A stretch of 41,852 nucleotides of DNA from Hydrogenispora ethanolica (GTDB taxonomy: Bacteria; Bacillota; UBA4882; UBA8346), in the NCBI RefSeq assembly GCF_004340685.1, contig NZ_SLUN01000046.1, forward strand, positions 1 to 41,852, in the 5' to 3' direction. Shown here one piece after another: positions 17,523 to 30,932 of the stretch. A program made the position numbers and the translations under genes. The notes below the pieces were generated by a model. The model saw only the letters and a program-made list of their open reading frames with translations. It had not been told where the DNA came from and did no database searches. Positions within the stretch are counted from its first letter, which is position 1, and each line of letters opens with the position of its first letter.

Positions 17523-18818
17523 GTGGTTATGCCCGAAAGTTCGCTTCATTATCACTCCATGCTCCGCCTCGGATCGGTTGGCGCCCTACTATTTGGGGTT
17601 TCCCTGATCCATTATCCGCTCTTTCACGCTGCCATCGAGATCGCCATGATCGTCGCGATGCTGCTCACCTATTTTCTGGCTACCCGTTCGTACCCTTATA
17701 CCAATCACGATCTGTTGCTGGTGGTCGGCAACGCCCTGCCCTGGGTGGCGGTCCTTGACCTGTTGCACCTGCTGGCCGCGGTGGGCGCATTGTCTTCCGG
17801 TTCCGGGGAAAAGTCCGCCGCTATCGCACTCCAATTGGCCATCGCCGGGCGTCTCCTCGAAGCACTGACCCTGTGCGCCGCGCCGCTGCTGCTCCAAAAG
17901 CGCCGGCTTCGCCGCTTGCAGCCGCTCGGCTACGGCCTGATCACGGCGGCGCTGGCGGCTGCGGTTCTCTGGTGGCGAATCTTTCCCGCGGGTGATGGCG
18001 CGCGGCGGGGGCTCACCCTTTGGGCGGCCGTCAGCGCCTATGGAATCATTCTGCTCAGCGCCGGAGTCTTCGCCGCCGTCTGGCGGATGCGGGAGCGGAG
18101 CAGTCCCGCCTATTTCCGCGCCGCCTGTGCCGTGCTGGGCCTGAATATCCTGTCGTTCTTCTGCTTCAGCTTCGCGGACGGAGGTCTCCTCCATCCCCTG
18201 GCCAATTTCGGCGGCCATTTCTGCCGGGCGTTGGCCTATCTGTCGATCGTCCGGTTCGCCGTGGCGGAAGGCCTGGATTATCCCTATGAGCTTATGATCT
18301 CCCGCCTGCCGGCGCTCTCCGCCCGGGATCCTTTGACCGGGTTGTCGAAGCGGGAAGTCTGTCACGATTTTGTCCGGCGCGACCAGTCCCCCGGCCATCC
18401 CAACCTCCAAAAATACCATGTCTGGGTCATCCATATCGTTCGTCCCGGGGCCATCAACGAACGGTTCGGAGCGGACGCCGGCGAGCAAATGTTCCGGGAG
18501 CTCTCGCAACTGCTGGAAGCGACCGTCCGCCATCATGATCTGCTCTTCCGGATGGATCCCCACCAGTTCATTCTGGTCACCGGTTATGATGAGCAAGGAG
18601 CCGTCTCCATCGAAACCCGGATCCGGGAGACAGTGGCGCTTTGGAGCCAGGCCTATCATTTGCCCGCCGATTTCGGGATCCGCATCGGCAGAGCCGTCTG
18701 GGATCCGGATCAACCCGGGGATAGCGTCGACCGGGCGGTCGCCAGCGCCGAATTTACCCTGTTGGACCGGACAAAAGCCCCGAAAAGGCCCGGCCCGGCG
18801 GAGCCGCGCCGCCGTTAA
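17523..18818 (+). CDS. Membrane protein with degenerate GGDEF domain (likely c-di-GMP receptor)
   Basis: 431 residues. Residues 12-250 form about seven hydrophobic segments that resemble a MASE3-type membrane sensor. A GGDEF domain begins at ARDPLTGLSKR (267-277). The active-site GGDEF is replaced by DPHQF (345-349), so cyclase activity is not expected. The inhibitory-site motif RxxD is intact as RHHD (336-339), exactly five residues before, as in true cyclases. PelD is a known case of a degenerate GGDEF domain that binds c-di-GMP through this site, so I infer a receptor role. GTG at 17523 follows AAAGGA by four bases; ATG at 17529 is the alternative. It converges, with a 34-base gap, on an active-looking cyclase/phosphodiesterase gene. 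Confidence 0.8.
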   Translation: MVMPESSLHYHSMLRLGSVGALLFGVSLIHYPLFHAAIEIAMIVAMLLTYFLATRSYPYTNHDLLLVVGNALPWVAVLDLLHLLAAVGALSSGSGEKSAAIALQLAIAGRLLEALTLCAAPLLLQKRRLRRLQPLGYGLITAALAAAVLWWRIFPAGDGARRGLTLWAAVSAYGIILLSAGVFAAVWRMRERSSPAYFRAACAVLGLNILSFFCFSFADGGLLHPLANFGGHFCRALAYLSIVRFAVAEGLDYPYELMISRLPALSARDPLTGLSKREVCHDFVRRDQSPGHPNLQKYHVWVIHIVRPGAINERFGADAGEQMFRELSQLLEATVRHHDLLFRMDPHQFILVTGYDEQGAVSIETRIRETVALWSQAYHLPADFGIRIGRAVWDPDQPGDSVDRAVASAEFTLLDRTKAPKRPGPAEPRRR

Positions 18819-18852
18819 ACCAGGCCTTCTCTTCAATGTGTACGAAGCCGGA

Positions 18853-21435
18853 TTAACCGTTCTCGACCGTCGCCTCTCGATGGTCCACGGTTGCGATGAA
18901 GATCTTCACCATTTCCGGATCGAACTGATTGCCGGCGCAACGCCGGATCTCGGCGATGGCTTCGTCGTGGCCGATGGCCGCCTTGTACGGCCGGGCGTGG
19001 GTCATCACGTCGTAGGCGTCGATGATCGAGATGATCCGCGCCAGCCGCGGGATCTGATCGCCGCTGATGCCCCGGGGATAACCCCGGCCGTCCCAGCGTT
19101 CATGGTGCGCCAGAATCAGTTCGGCGATGTGCGCCAGCTCCGGCGAGGACTGGGCGATCCGGTAGCCGATCTCGGGGTGCTTCTCCATCTCCCGCCATTC
19201 CTCGGCGGTCAACCGGTCCGGCTTGCTCAGGATGCTGTCGTGAATGCCGATCTTGCCGATGTCGTGCAGAATAGCCAGGAGGTTCAATTCATCCTGCTCG
19301 CTGGAGGAGAGGCCCGCCGCCCGGCCGAGTTTCTGGGCGATATTCAGCATCCGCTGCGCGTGCTCCTCGGTCTCAAAACTCCGTTCGAACAACGTCTTTT
19401 CCAGTGAAGCGATCAGCGAGTTCCGCACGCTCTTGCCTTCCAGCAGTTTATTCCGGTACATCCGGTCTTCCGCCTGCTTTAAAAGGAGATGGATATTCTG
19501 CGCCATATCGACCTTGGTCGAGGTGCCCAGCGCGATGCTGGGCTGGATCGGTTCGCTCGGCTCGCGGTCACAGCGCTCCTTGATCCGGCCGCAGATCTCC
19601 ATCGCCTGCTGCCGGGAGGTGCGGGGCAGGATCACCGCAAACTCATCCCCGCCCCAGCGGGCGATGAAATCCTCCGGACGGCAGGTTTCCCGGATCACCG
19701 CGGCAATCCTGACGAGCAGCCGGTCCCCGGCGCTGTGCCCGAAGATGTCGTTGGAAAGCTTCAGGCCGTTGACGTCGCCGATGATTAGGGACAGCGGCAG
19801 CAGCTCCCGGTGGTCGAAATTGACGATGGCTTCCTCGAAGAAAGCCCGGTTGTACAGCCCGGTCAGCTTGTCGTGGAAGCTCAGGAACTTGATCTCTTCC
19901 TCGCGTTGCTTCTGCTCGGTGATGTCCCGGAAGACCAGGACCACCCCGAATACCTGTCCGTCGGCATTCTTGATCGGCGCGCCGCTGTCGGCGATGCTCC
20001 GTTCGGCGCCGTCCCGCCCGATTAGGGCGGTATGATTGGCCAGCTCCGCGGTGAGGCCCGTCTCCAGCACCTTCTTCACCGGGTTTTCGCAGGGAAGCCG
20101 CGTGTTCTCATTGATGATCCGGAAGACCTGGTTCAACGGACGGCCAAGTGCCTCCTCCAGGCGCCACCCGGTCAACCGCTCGGCCACCTCGTTGAGGAGC
20201 GTCACCTTCCCCAGTATGTCGGTGGTGATCACGGCGTCGCCGATCGAATGCAGCGTGACCTTCAACCGTTCCTTCTCCTCGTATAGGGCAGCCTCCGCCT
20301 GCTTGCGCTCGGTGACGTCGTGAACGATGGAGAAGAGGTACGGCTCGCCCCCGATCCGGACCGGGCCGCTGAATACTTCGACCTCCCTGACCGTTCCGCC
20401 GGCCAGCCGGTGCCGGAAATGGAACTGCCTCCGTTCCAGCCGGCCCGCTGCCGCCATCTCCTCCTGGACTTGCCCCGCGGGAAGGGCGTTGATGGCGCTG
20501 ATATTCATGTTCTGCAAGGCCTCCCGGGAGTAGCCGTAGTACCGGCAGGCCGCCGGATTGGCGTCGACGATCCGGCCGTCGCCGGGCCGGATGAGCAGCA
20601 TCACCGAATGGCTGTTCTCAAAGAGGCTGCTGTAGCGCTGTTCGCTCTCCTGCAAGGCCCGGATGGTCCGCTGCAATTCGGTGATGTCGCGCCGCGCGGC
20701 GATCACCTGAACCACCCTGCCGCCCCGGATCACCGGCGACAATGCGGTCGACCAGGAACGGACGCCGGTCGGCAGCGAGAGTTCTTCCTGATAAACGACG
20801 GGCGCCTTCCGTTCGATGCAGAGCCGGCCCTGGGCCTCCAGCTGCCGCATCTGTTCGCCGAGGAGTTCCTGGGGTGTTTTGCCGGAGACTTGCGCGGTGG
20901 TCAGCCCGGTGGCCGATTCATGGCTGCGGTTGAGCCGGCGGTAGCGCAGCTCCCCGTCGGGACCGACATCGTAGAGAGTGATGGCGTCCTGGGTACCGTT
21001 AAAGATCGTCTCGTACTCGTGGGAGATCTCTTCCAGCTTGAGCTGGTTCTCCTTGAGAGCGCTGATATCCTGGAAAATCAGGGCGACGCAATCCCGCTCG
21101 TAGCTGAAAGCGGAGATCTGAAACCAGCGCCCGAACGCCGTCGAATACGCCTCCAGCCGGAGCGGCTCTCCCTCGACCGCCACCCGCACATACAGCTCGC
21201 TCCAGCCGGCGGCGTCGATCCCGAGGGCTGGGAGCAGCTCCGCGCCCCGCCTGCCGACGATCCGTTCCCGGGTCTGGCCGATGATCTCCGCAAACGCCCG
21301 GTTCACTTCCAGAAAGAGCGCATCCACCGGCCGGTCGCCCTGGAAAATCAGTTGCTGATACGCAAACCCTTCGGTCATATGGGCGACAATCTCTTGATAA
21401 TCCAAACGAAATTCCCGTTGAAAACGGTCCCTCAT
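18853..21435 (-). CDS. PAS-GGDEF-HD-GYP bifunctional c-di-GMP enzyme
   Basis: An 860-residue cytoplasmic sensor enzyme with no transmembrane segment. Four PAS-like domains lie at about 12-125, 140-255, 265-378 and 390-508. The GGDEF domain (515-665) starts HDKLTGLYNR and has an intact GGDEF at 595-599 plus an inhibitory site RPED at 586-589. The HD-GYP domain (680-855) has HDIGKIG from 724, HH at 777-778 and GYP at 785-787. It can therefore be predicted both to make and to break c-di-GMP, with signals sensed by the PAS domains. ATG start with GGAGGAG upstream and a promoter at 21646-21675. Confidence 0.93.
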   Translation of the reverse strand: MRDRFQREFRLDYQEIVAHMTEGFAYQQLIFQGDRPVDALFLEVNRAFAEIIGQTRERIVGRRGAELLPALGIDAAGWSELYVRVAVEGEPLRLEAYSTAFGRWFQISAFSYERDCVALIFQDISALKENQLKLEEISHEYETIFNGTQDAITLYDVGPDGELRYRRLNRSHESATGLTTAQVSGKTPQELLGEQMRQLEAQGRLCIERKAPVVYQEELSLPTGVRSWSTALSPVIRGGRVVQVIAARRDITELQRTIRALQESEQRYSSLFENSHSVMLLIRPGDGRIVDANPAACRYYGYSREALQNMNISAINALPAGQVQEEMAAAGRLERRQFHFRHRLAGGTVREVEVFSGPVRIGGEPYLFSIVHDVTERKQAEAALYEEKERLKVTLHSIGDAVITTDILGKVTLLNEVAERLTGWRLEEALGRPLNQVFRIINENTRLPCENPVKKVLETGLTAELANHTALIGRDGAERSIADSGAPIKNADGQVFGVVLVFRDITEQKQREEEIKFLSFHDKLTGLYNRAFFEEAIVNFDHRELLPLSLIIGDVNGLKLSNDIFGHSAGDRLLVRIAAVIRETCRPEDFIARWGGDEFAVILPRTSRQQAMEICGRIKERCDREPSEPIQPSIALGTSTKVDMAQNIHLLLKQAEDRMYRNKLLEGKSVRNSLIASLEKTLFERSFETEEHAQRMLNIAQKLGRAAGLSSSEQDELNLLAILHDIGKIGIHDSILSKPDRLTAEEWREMEKHPEIGYRIAQSSPELAHIAELILAHHERWDGRGYPRGISGDQIPRLARIISIIDAYDVMTHARPYKAAIGHDEAIAEIRRCAGNQFDPEMVKIFIATVDHREATVENG

Positions 21436-21645
21436 GAGCTCTCCTCCTAGACTGCCACGATCCCAGCCACAGTTTCAGCGCAAGCCAATTCAAATAACCG
21501 GAATCCTTCCGCCGTCAACGCGCAACGGCGTCCATCGCGGTTGCGGCGGGAAACGATTCCAAATTGCCGTTTAGCGGCTATAGCATTCACCCAACCGGCT
21601 TCCGCCAGCTATGAATTCTGACGATTCCATTATTTTCTTAGGGTT

Positions 21646-21675
21646 ATTTTAACATATTCCCTAGCTTTATGTAAA
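21646..21675 (-). promoter_or_regulatory. Promoter of the PAS-GGDEF-HD-GYP gene
   Basis: TTTACA (21675-21670), 18-base spacer, TAAAAT (21651-21646) on the minus strand; leader about 205 bases. Confidence 0.6.
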
Positions 21676-21781
21676 TTGCTTGCTATATTTTTGATCTTTG
21701 TTTAAAAATTATTAATCTTACAATAATTGTTATAAATTGTTAATTTTATCCTAATGTCTTACAACATTCAACACCGCCCAC

Positions 21782-22030
21782 CACGACTCCGTTCCCTGGC
21801 AGTCTGGCGAGTCTTTTGGTCTGCCAGGCAACTGTTTACAGGGAGCAAGTACTTCCTTCGACCGCTCCGGCGACTCGTTGGATGACTCATACACTTCCTT
21901 CAGTCGCTCCAATAACTCCTTACGTGACTCCCCCCACTTCCTTTGGTCACTCCGGTAACTCCTGAGTGAACCACGCACTTCCTTCGGTCACTCCAGTAAC
22001 TCCTTGAACGGCTCAGGCACTTCGCTCCGG
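21782..22030 (-). repeat. 21/42-bp modular tandem array
   Basis: Minus-strand units of 21 bp in pairs: GAGCGACTGAAGGAAGTGTA(T) type alternating with GAGTCACGTAAGGAGTTATT(G) type. On the plus strand ACTTCCTT recurs at 21851, 21893, 21936, 21977 and, decayed, 22019, about 42 bp apart. One 20-bp and one 22-bp unit compensate each other, so phase is kept. Units decay towards 21782. No DnaA-box match is seen. Confidence 0.7.
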
Positions 22031-22108
22031 CCCGGCGGAACATTGGGGATTGCAACCGGCGAGAATCAGCGGGGCTCAAGCCGGACCGGCGGTAAAGTTT
22101 TCCAGAAC

Positions 22109-22137
22109 TTGACAGCCAGGTCCGGATATGACATAGT
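22109..22137 (+). promoter_or_regulatory. Candidate promoter of the CapA-like gene
   Basis: TTGACA (22109-22114), 17-base spacer, CATAGT (22132-22137). Confidence 0.5.
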
Positions 22138-22203
22138 AAAGGCGGAAGAAACCGTTCAAGGAATGAGGTTCAGAGCGGTATCATGCTGAAGACAGGTGAT
22201 GAA

Positions 22204-23310
22204 ATGAAAGGAAAGAAGCTGCTGCGGTTCGGACTGCTCTGCCTGGCGCTGCTCTGCCTGAGCGGCAGCTACGGCGCTGCCGATGCCCCGGCGGGTCCGG
22301 AGCCGGGGCGGCAAAGCGCGACCCTTCGGCCGGCCGCAACGGTCCATACGCTGATGGCCGTGGGCGATCTCAACTTCGCCACCATCGCCGATAAACTGAT
22401 CTCCAACCCTTCCTACCCCTGGGTCGATACCCGGGAACTGCTGCGGTCGGCAACCATCCTGGTGGGCAACCTAGAAGTGCCCTTCTCGGACCGCGGCGCG
22501 GTGTACGTCCCCAAAAAATGGCTGCTGCGCGCCGATCCCCGGACCGTCGCCAGCTTGACCGCGGCCGGTTTTGACCTGGTCACGCTGGCCAATAATCATA
22601 TCATGGATTTCGGCCTCCCGGCGCTGGAAGATACCCTCTTCACCCTGAACCGGGCGGGCATCGCCCACACCGGAGCGGGCATGAACGAGGCCGCCGCCCG
22701 CAAGCCGGCGTTCTGTACCGCTCCCGACGGGACCCGTTTCGCCTTTCTCGCCTATTCCCAAACTTTCCCCGAGGAGTTTTGGGCCCAGGGGGACCGTCCC
22801 GGGACCGCCCACGCCAACCGGGCGATCCTGGCGGCCGACATCCGGAAGGCCAAAGCCCAGGCGGATTTGGTCATCGTTTCGTTCCACTGGGGCAAGGAAT
22901 TGGAGACCATGCCCGCGCCGTATCAAAAAGAATTCGCCCGGCTGTGCATCGATGCCGGGGCGTCGCTGGTGCTCGGGCATCATCCCCATGTATTGCAAGG
23001 ATTCGAAGTCTATCGCGGCGGGCTGATCGCCTACAGCCTGGGTAATTTCCTCTTTTCAACCTATTCGCGGCGGACGGTCGACAGCGTCATTCTGGCGGTC
23101 GATTTTGACCGGTCCGGCCCGGTCGCGGCCAGGCTCTATCCGGTCAATGTCAACAACTACGAGGTGGCTTTCCAAACCCGGCTGCGGCGCGGGGCCGACG
23201 CCGAACGGGTCTTGCGGGACCTCCGGGGGTATTCGGCGGAGTTTCAAACCCCCATCGCCTCCCGCGACGGCCTGGGAATCATCCGCATCCCCCGCCAGCC
23301 CCGACGCTGA
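22204..23310 (+). CDS. CapA-family (PGA_cap) metallophosphatase-like protein, exported
   Basis: 368 residues from the ATG at 22204, chosen because AGGTGAT lies just upstream; an ATG seven codons earlier lacks a ribosome site. Residues 1-26 are a signal peptide (MKGKKLLRFGLLCLALLCLS). The PGA_cap domain shows MAVGDLNF, VGNLEVPFSDRG, LANNHIMDFG, VSFHWGKE, LGHHPHVLQG and YSLGNFLFS, i.e. the Asp/Asn/His pattern of a calcineurin-like metal site. Members include CapA/PgsA of poly-gamma-glutamate capsule synthesis, but many stand alone with unknown roles; no capB/capC genes are here, so capsule synthesis is not established. Confidence 0.85.
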   Translation: MKGKKLLRFGLLCLALLCLSGSYGAADAPAGPEPGRQSATLRPAATVHTLMAVGDLNFATIADKLISNPSYPWVDTRELLRSATILVGNLEVPFSDRGAVYVPKKWLLRADPRTVASLTAAGFDLVTLANNHIMDFGLPALEDTLFTLNRAGIAHTGAGMNEAAARKPAFCTAPDGTRFAFLAYSQTFPEEFWAQGDRPGTAHANRAILAADIRKAKAQADLVIVSFHWGKELETMPAPYQKEFARLCIDAGASLVLGHHPHVLQGFEVYRGGLIAYSLGNFLFSTYSRRTVDSVILAVDFDRSGPVAARLYPVNVNNYEVAFQTRLRRGADAERVLRDLRGYSAEFQTPIASRDGLGIIRIPRQPRR

Positions 23311-23314
23311 CGCC

Positions 23315-23348
23315 AAAAAGCCCTTTCGTCGCGACGAAAGGGCTTTTT
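23315..23348. terminator. Bidirectional terminator between capA-like and serS genes
   Basis: A perfect 34-base palindrome whose left half is AAAAAGCCCTTTCGTCG; it serves both convergent genes. Confidence 0.92.
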
Positions 23349-23370
23349 CAATTTGCGAATTGTAAAAAAC

Positions 23371-24684
<1,314 letters not shown>

Positions 24685-24748
24685 TCACTGATCCGCGCTC
24701 CACCGCCAAGGATGGAAAAGGATAACTGAACTTTATTTCAATTTCTAT

Positions 24749-24777
24749 ATTATAAATTATCGGCCCAAAATTGGCAA
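24749..24777 (-). promoter_or_regulatory. Sigma-A promoter of serS
   Basis: TTGCCA (24777-24772), 17-base spacer, TATAAT (24754-24749) on the minus strand. Confidence 0.8.
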
Positions 24778-24972
24778 ATCCTCCGGCGAAATCGCTTGGC
24801 CGCTATTTTGTACCCCTTAAAAATAGCTCAATTCCCGGTGGCTGTCAATATTCGATGCGTTTGGCGGAGAATGATTAAATTGCGGGGGCAGTGCGAATTC
24901 TATTCTCTGCCGGCCCGGCGCGCCATCCGGCTTTCGAAGGCCGGAGCCGATCCCAATATAAATTCTTGCCAT

Positions 24973-25000
24973 TTGGATCATCTCTTAGTAAAATTGTAAT
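24973..25000 (+). promoter_or_regulatory. Candidate promoter of the cytidylate-kinase-like gene
   Basis: TTGGAT (24973-24978), 16-base spacer, TGTAAT (24995-25000). Nothing else stands out between serS and 25078. Confidence 0.4.
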
Positions 25001-25077
25001 AAACCCGGACCGGGGAGCATCCCGGATGGCCACGAGCCTCTCGGGCGCTAAAATTCAACAACATTTCAGGAGCAAAG

Positions 25078-25644
25078 ATGACGGACGCAAATTTCAAGAT
25101 TGCCGTCTCCGGAGATCTCGGAAGCGGCAAAAGCACGGTTTGTAAGCTACTCCTCGAGAAACTGCCCGGATTTCGCATCTTTTCGATGGGCGAAGCCTGG
25201 CGCAAATTGGCCGAGGACCGCGGGATGACCATTTTAGAGTTGAATCAGTACTCCGAGACCCATCCGCTGGATGAAGAGATGGACGAAGCCATGGCCAAGA
25301 TGGGCAAGGCCGAGGAGCAGATCATCTTCGATTCCCGGCTCGGCTGGCATTTTGTGCCCCATTCCTTCAAGGTCCATCTGACGGTCGACCCCAGAGCCGC
25401 CGCCAGCCGCATCTTCAATGACCGCCGTCGCGGCGATGCCGAAGAGTATGCCTCGGTCGACGAAGCGATGCAAAAGATCCTGGAGCGCCATCAGAGTGAA
25501 AAACAGCGCTACCTCCAGAAATACGGCATCGATTGCACCAATCCCGCCAATTACCACCTCATCATCGATACCACGCACCAGACTCCGGAAGCGGTCGCCG
25601 AATCGATCATCGGCCGCTTCCGTTCATGGGCCGAACAGCAATAA
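25078..25644 (+). CDS. Cytidylate-kinase-like P-loop kinase
   Basis: 188-residue P-loop NTPase. Walker A is SGDLGSGKST (residues 11-20). A mobile lid region rich in Arg (RIFNDRRRGDAEEY, about 111-124) and DSRLGWHFVP (about 84-93) resemble the archaeal-type cytidylate kinase (AAA_17/AAA_33-like) group, which differs from the longer bacterial Cmk of about 225 residues. I infer phosphorylation of a nucleoside monophosphate or another small substrate in the cytoplasm. AGGAGCAAAG gives a clear ribosome site before the ATG. It is a single-gene unit with its own terminator. Confidence 0.7.
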   Translation: MTDANFKIAVSGDLGSGKSTVCKLLLEKLPGFRIFSMGEAWRKLAEDRGMTILELNQYSETHPLDEEMDEAMAKMGKAEEQIIFDSRLGWHFVPHSFKVHLTVDPRAAASRIFNDRRRGDAEEYASVDEAMQKILERHQSEKQRYLQKYGIDCTNPANYHLIIDTTHQTPEAVAESIIGRFRSWAEQQ

Positions 25645-25667
25645 CCGTTTTACGAGACAAATTGCGC

Positions 25668-25706
25668 TCAGCCGCCTTCGACAATCAAAGGCGGCTGATT
25701 TTTTTT
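25668..25706 (+). terminator. Terminator after the cytidylate-kinase-like gene
   Basis: TCAGCCGCCTT/AAGGCGGCTGA stem followed by a T8 run. Confidence 0.9.
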
Positions 25707-25786
25707 GGCGACAGCTTGCCCTTTAGTCTGCCCAACCCCCGGATTGCATATTTTACACCAAAAAATGAATCGGAGGAGTGAGAGCG

Positions 25787-26380
25787 ATGGATTTCGGAAA
25801 AGGCATCCGGCAAAGCATCGACCTTTACTTGCAAAACTTCGGCATTCTGCTGGCGGCGACCCTGGTGGTCGGCCTCCTGTCCTGCCTTACTTTCGGGATC
25901 TTGGCCGGACCGCTCTGTGGCGGTCTATTGGTTTTGGGCTTAAAATTGCTGCGCAACGAAAAACCGGAATTCAAAGAGATCTTCGCTCATTTCGACCAAT
26001 TCGTGCCGACTCTCATCATCAGCCTGCTGCTTTGGGTCGTCGGACTGGCGCTCAGCCATATCCCGGCCATCGGCTGGCTGTTGGTCCTGGTGCTGGGACC
26101 GGCGGGGTACGGGATCTACGCGCTTGCCATCGGACTGGTGGTCGACCGCAAGACCGATCCGCTGTCCGCGTTGCGATTGAGCCTGGACTGCTTGGGCCGG
26201 CAGCTCCTGCCGCTATGGCTGTTTGGCCTGGCCATCTCGATCCTTTCCTGGCTCGGCGCGGCCCTCTGCTTCATCCCGATCATCCTGACCATGCCGGTCG
26301 GTGCGGCCGGTATGGCCGTTCTCTATCACGAATTGAGCCCCGGCATCCCCAGGGCGCTCCCGCTGAAGGATCGGACGTAA
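25787..26380 (+). CDS. Small multi-pass membrane protein (DUF975-like)
   Basis: 197 residues with about four to five hydrophobic helices: near 20-60, 80-105, 105-130 and 145-185. The N-terminal FGKGIRQSIDLYLQNFGILL and the pattern of Gly-rich helices resemble DUF975-type membrane proteins of Firmicutes, whose function is unknown. ATG at 25787 follows GGAGGA by nine bases; a GTG inside that spacer could be read as an earlier start. A shared terminator separates it from convergent nifJ. Confidence 0.6.
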   Translation: MDFGKGIRQSIDLYLQNFGILLAATLVVGLLSCLTFGILAGPLCGGLLVLGLKLLRNEKPEFKEIFAHFDQFVPTLIISLLLWVVGLALSHIPAIGWLLVLVLGPAGYGIYALAIGLVVDRKTDPLSALRLSLDCLGRQLLPLWLFGLAISILSWLGAALCFIPIILTMPVGAAGMAVLYHELSPGIPRALPLKDRT

Positions 26381-26411
26381 TCCCGGATCCCCATCCGCGC
26401 TTCCGTACTTT

Positions 26412-26442
26412 AAAAAAACAAGGCTGAGAATCTCAGCCTTGT
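26412..26442. terminator. Bidirectional terminator between the membrane protein gene and nifJ
   Basis: ACAAGGCTGAG/CTCAGCCTTGT stem, with an A7 run on the left that acts as a T-run for nifJ. Confidence 0.88.
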
Positions 26443-26471
26443 TCACTTTATTGCCAAGTTGATTGGCCGTC

Positions 26472-29999
<3,528 letters not shown>

Positions 30000-30091
30000 T
30001 TAAATATAAATGAACCGATAGGATAAATATTTGAAAAATATGGAAATGGTATGTCGTGTTTACATAACATCCCCAAAATATTACCCTTCCT

Positions 30092-30120
30092 ATCATAGCG
30101 CATTTTATATACGATCGAAA
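30092..30120 (-). promoter_or_regulatory. Candidate promoter of nifJ
   Basis: TTTCGA (30120-30115), 17-base spacer, TATGAT (30097-30092) on the minus strand. A nearby TGTTA...TGTTA pair is direct, not inverted, so I do not call a Rex site. Confidence 0.5.
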
Positions 30121-30308
30121 GCCCTTTAACAAAAAAATAACACGCTTGCCGGTTTAATCTGTGATATTTAAAGCTTTTTTATGTTCAAAATGAAAATTTT
30201 TCGCCCCCCTTTCAAAAGCGAGCCAATGACATTTTTTTTGAAACAACGCTCGTCTTTCTAGCCCGCCAAAGTCTTCTTCATGCCCGCCTCCAAATCGGCG
30301 ATTTTCTT

Positions 30309-30338
30309 TTGACACTTTTGCCATTGGGAGTCTATAAT
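30309..30338 (+). promoter_or_regulatory. Sigma-A promoter of the chromate transporter genes
   Basis: Consensus TTGACA (30309-30314) and TATAAT (30333-30338) separated by 18 bases. Confidence 0.85.
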
Positions 30339-30371
30339 GGACACAATAAATCCGTGAGGAAACAGTGGCTC

Positions 30372-30932
30372 ATGTTCAATCGAAAAAGCTGGCTAGAGTT
30401 ATGGAATTTGTTGTGGGTCTTCTTTAAAGTGGGCTGTTTCACCTTCGGGGGCGGGCTGGCGATGTTGCCCCTGATCCAAAAAGAAGTGGTGGATAAACGC
30501 GGCTGGATCAGCGAGTCCGAGATCTTGGACGTCTTCGCCATCTCCCAGTCGATCCCGGGCGTCATCGCCATCAACTCCGGCATATTCATCGGCAAAAAAC
30601 GCGCCGGGATCCCGGGCGCCATCGCGGCGGCCTGCGGCGTCATCCTGCCGGCCTTTCTCTCCATCCTGCTGGTGATCGCCGTCCTCTACCGGGTGAAGGA
30701 GGAGCCGGTGGTCGCCAAGATCTTCACCGGAATCCGGGCCGCTTCGGCGGGGTTGATCCTCCTGGCAGCCTTCAAGCTCGGCAAATCGGCCATCAAAAAC
30801 CGCGCCGGCCTCTGGATCGCCCTCATCTCCTTTGCCGGCATTGCCATTTTCAATGTCTACGCCATGTGGGCCGTCGTCTTTGGCGGGGCGGCGGGCTACT
30901 TCATCCATGTCTATCAGCGGAGGGCCAAATGA
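30372..30932 (+). CDS. Chromate transporter family protein, first half-size subunit
   Basis: 186 residues of the short-chain chromate ion transporter family (CHR). The signature VFFKVGCFTFGGGLAMLPLIQKEVV lies near residues 12-36 (two overlapping stretches), and ISQSIPGVIAINSGIFIGKK follows. About five hydrophobic segments. Short CHR proteins occur as neighbouring pairs with opposite membrane topology, as here. ATG at 30372 follows GAGGA by 11 bases, after a consensus promoter. Its TGA overlaps the start of the next gene. The ion carried (chromate, sulfate or other) is not proven. Confidence 0.85.
   Translation: MFNRKSWLELWNLLWVFFKVGCFTFGGGLAMLPLIQKEVVDKRGWISESEILDVFAISQSIPGVIAINSGIFIGKKRAGIPGAIAAACGVILPAFLSILLVIAVLYRVKEEPVVAKIFTGIRAASAGLILLAAFKLGKSAIKNRAGLWIALISFAGIAIFNVYAMWAVVFGGAAGYFIHVYQRRAK

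Noticed and set aside
17589-18836. 415-codon open frame antisense to the degenerate GGDEF gene
   Set aside because: The plus-strand frame has clear GGDEF-domain features and membrane helices; the antisense frame has none.
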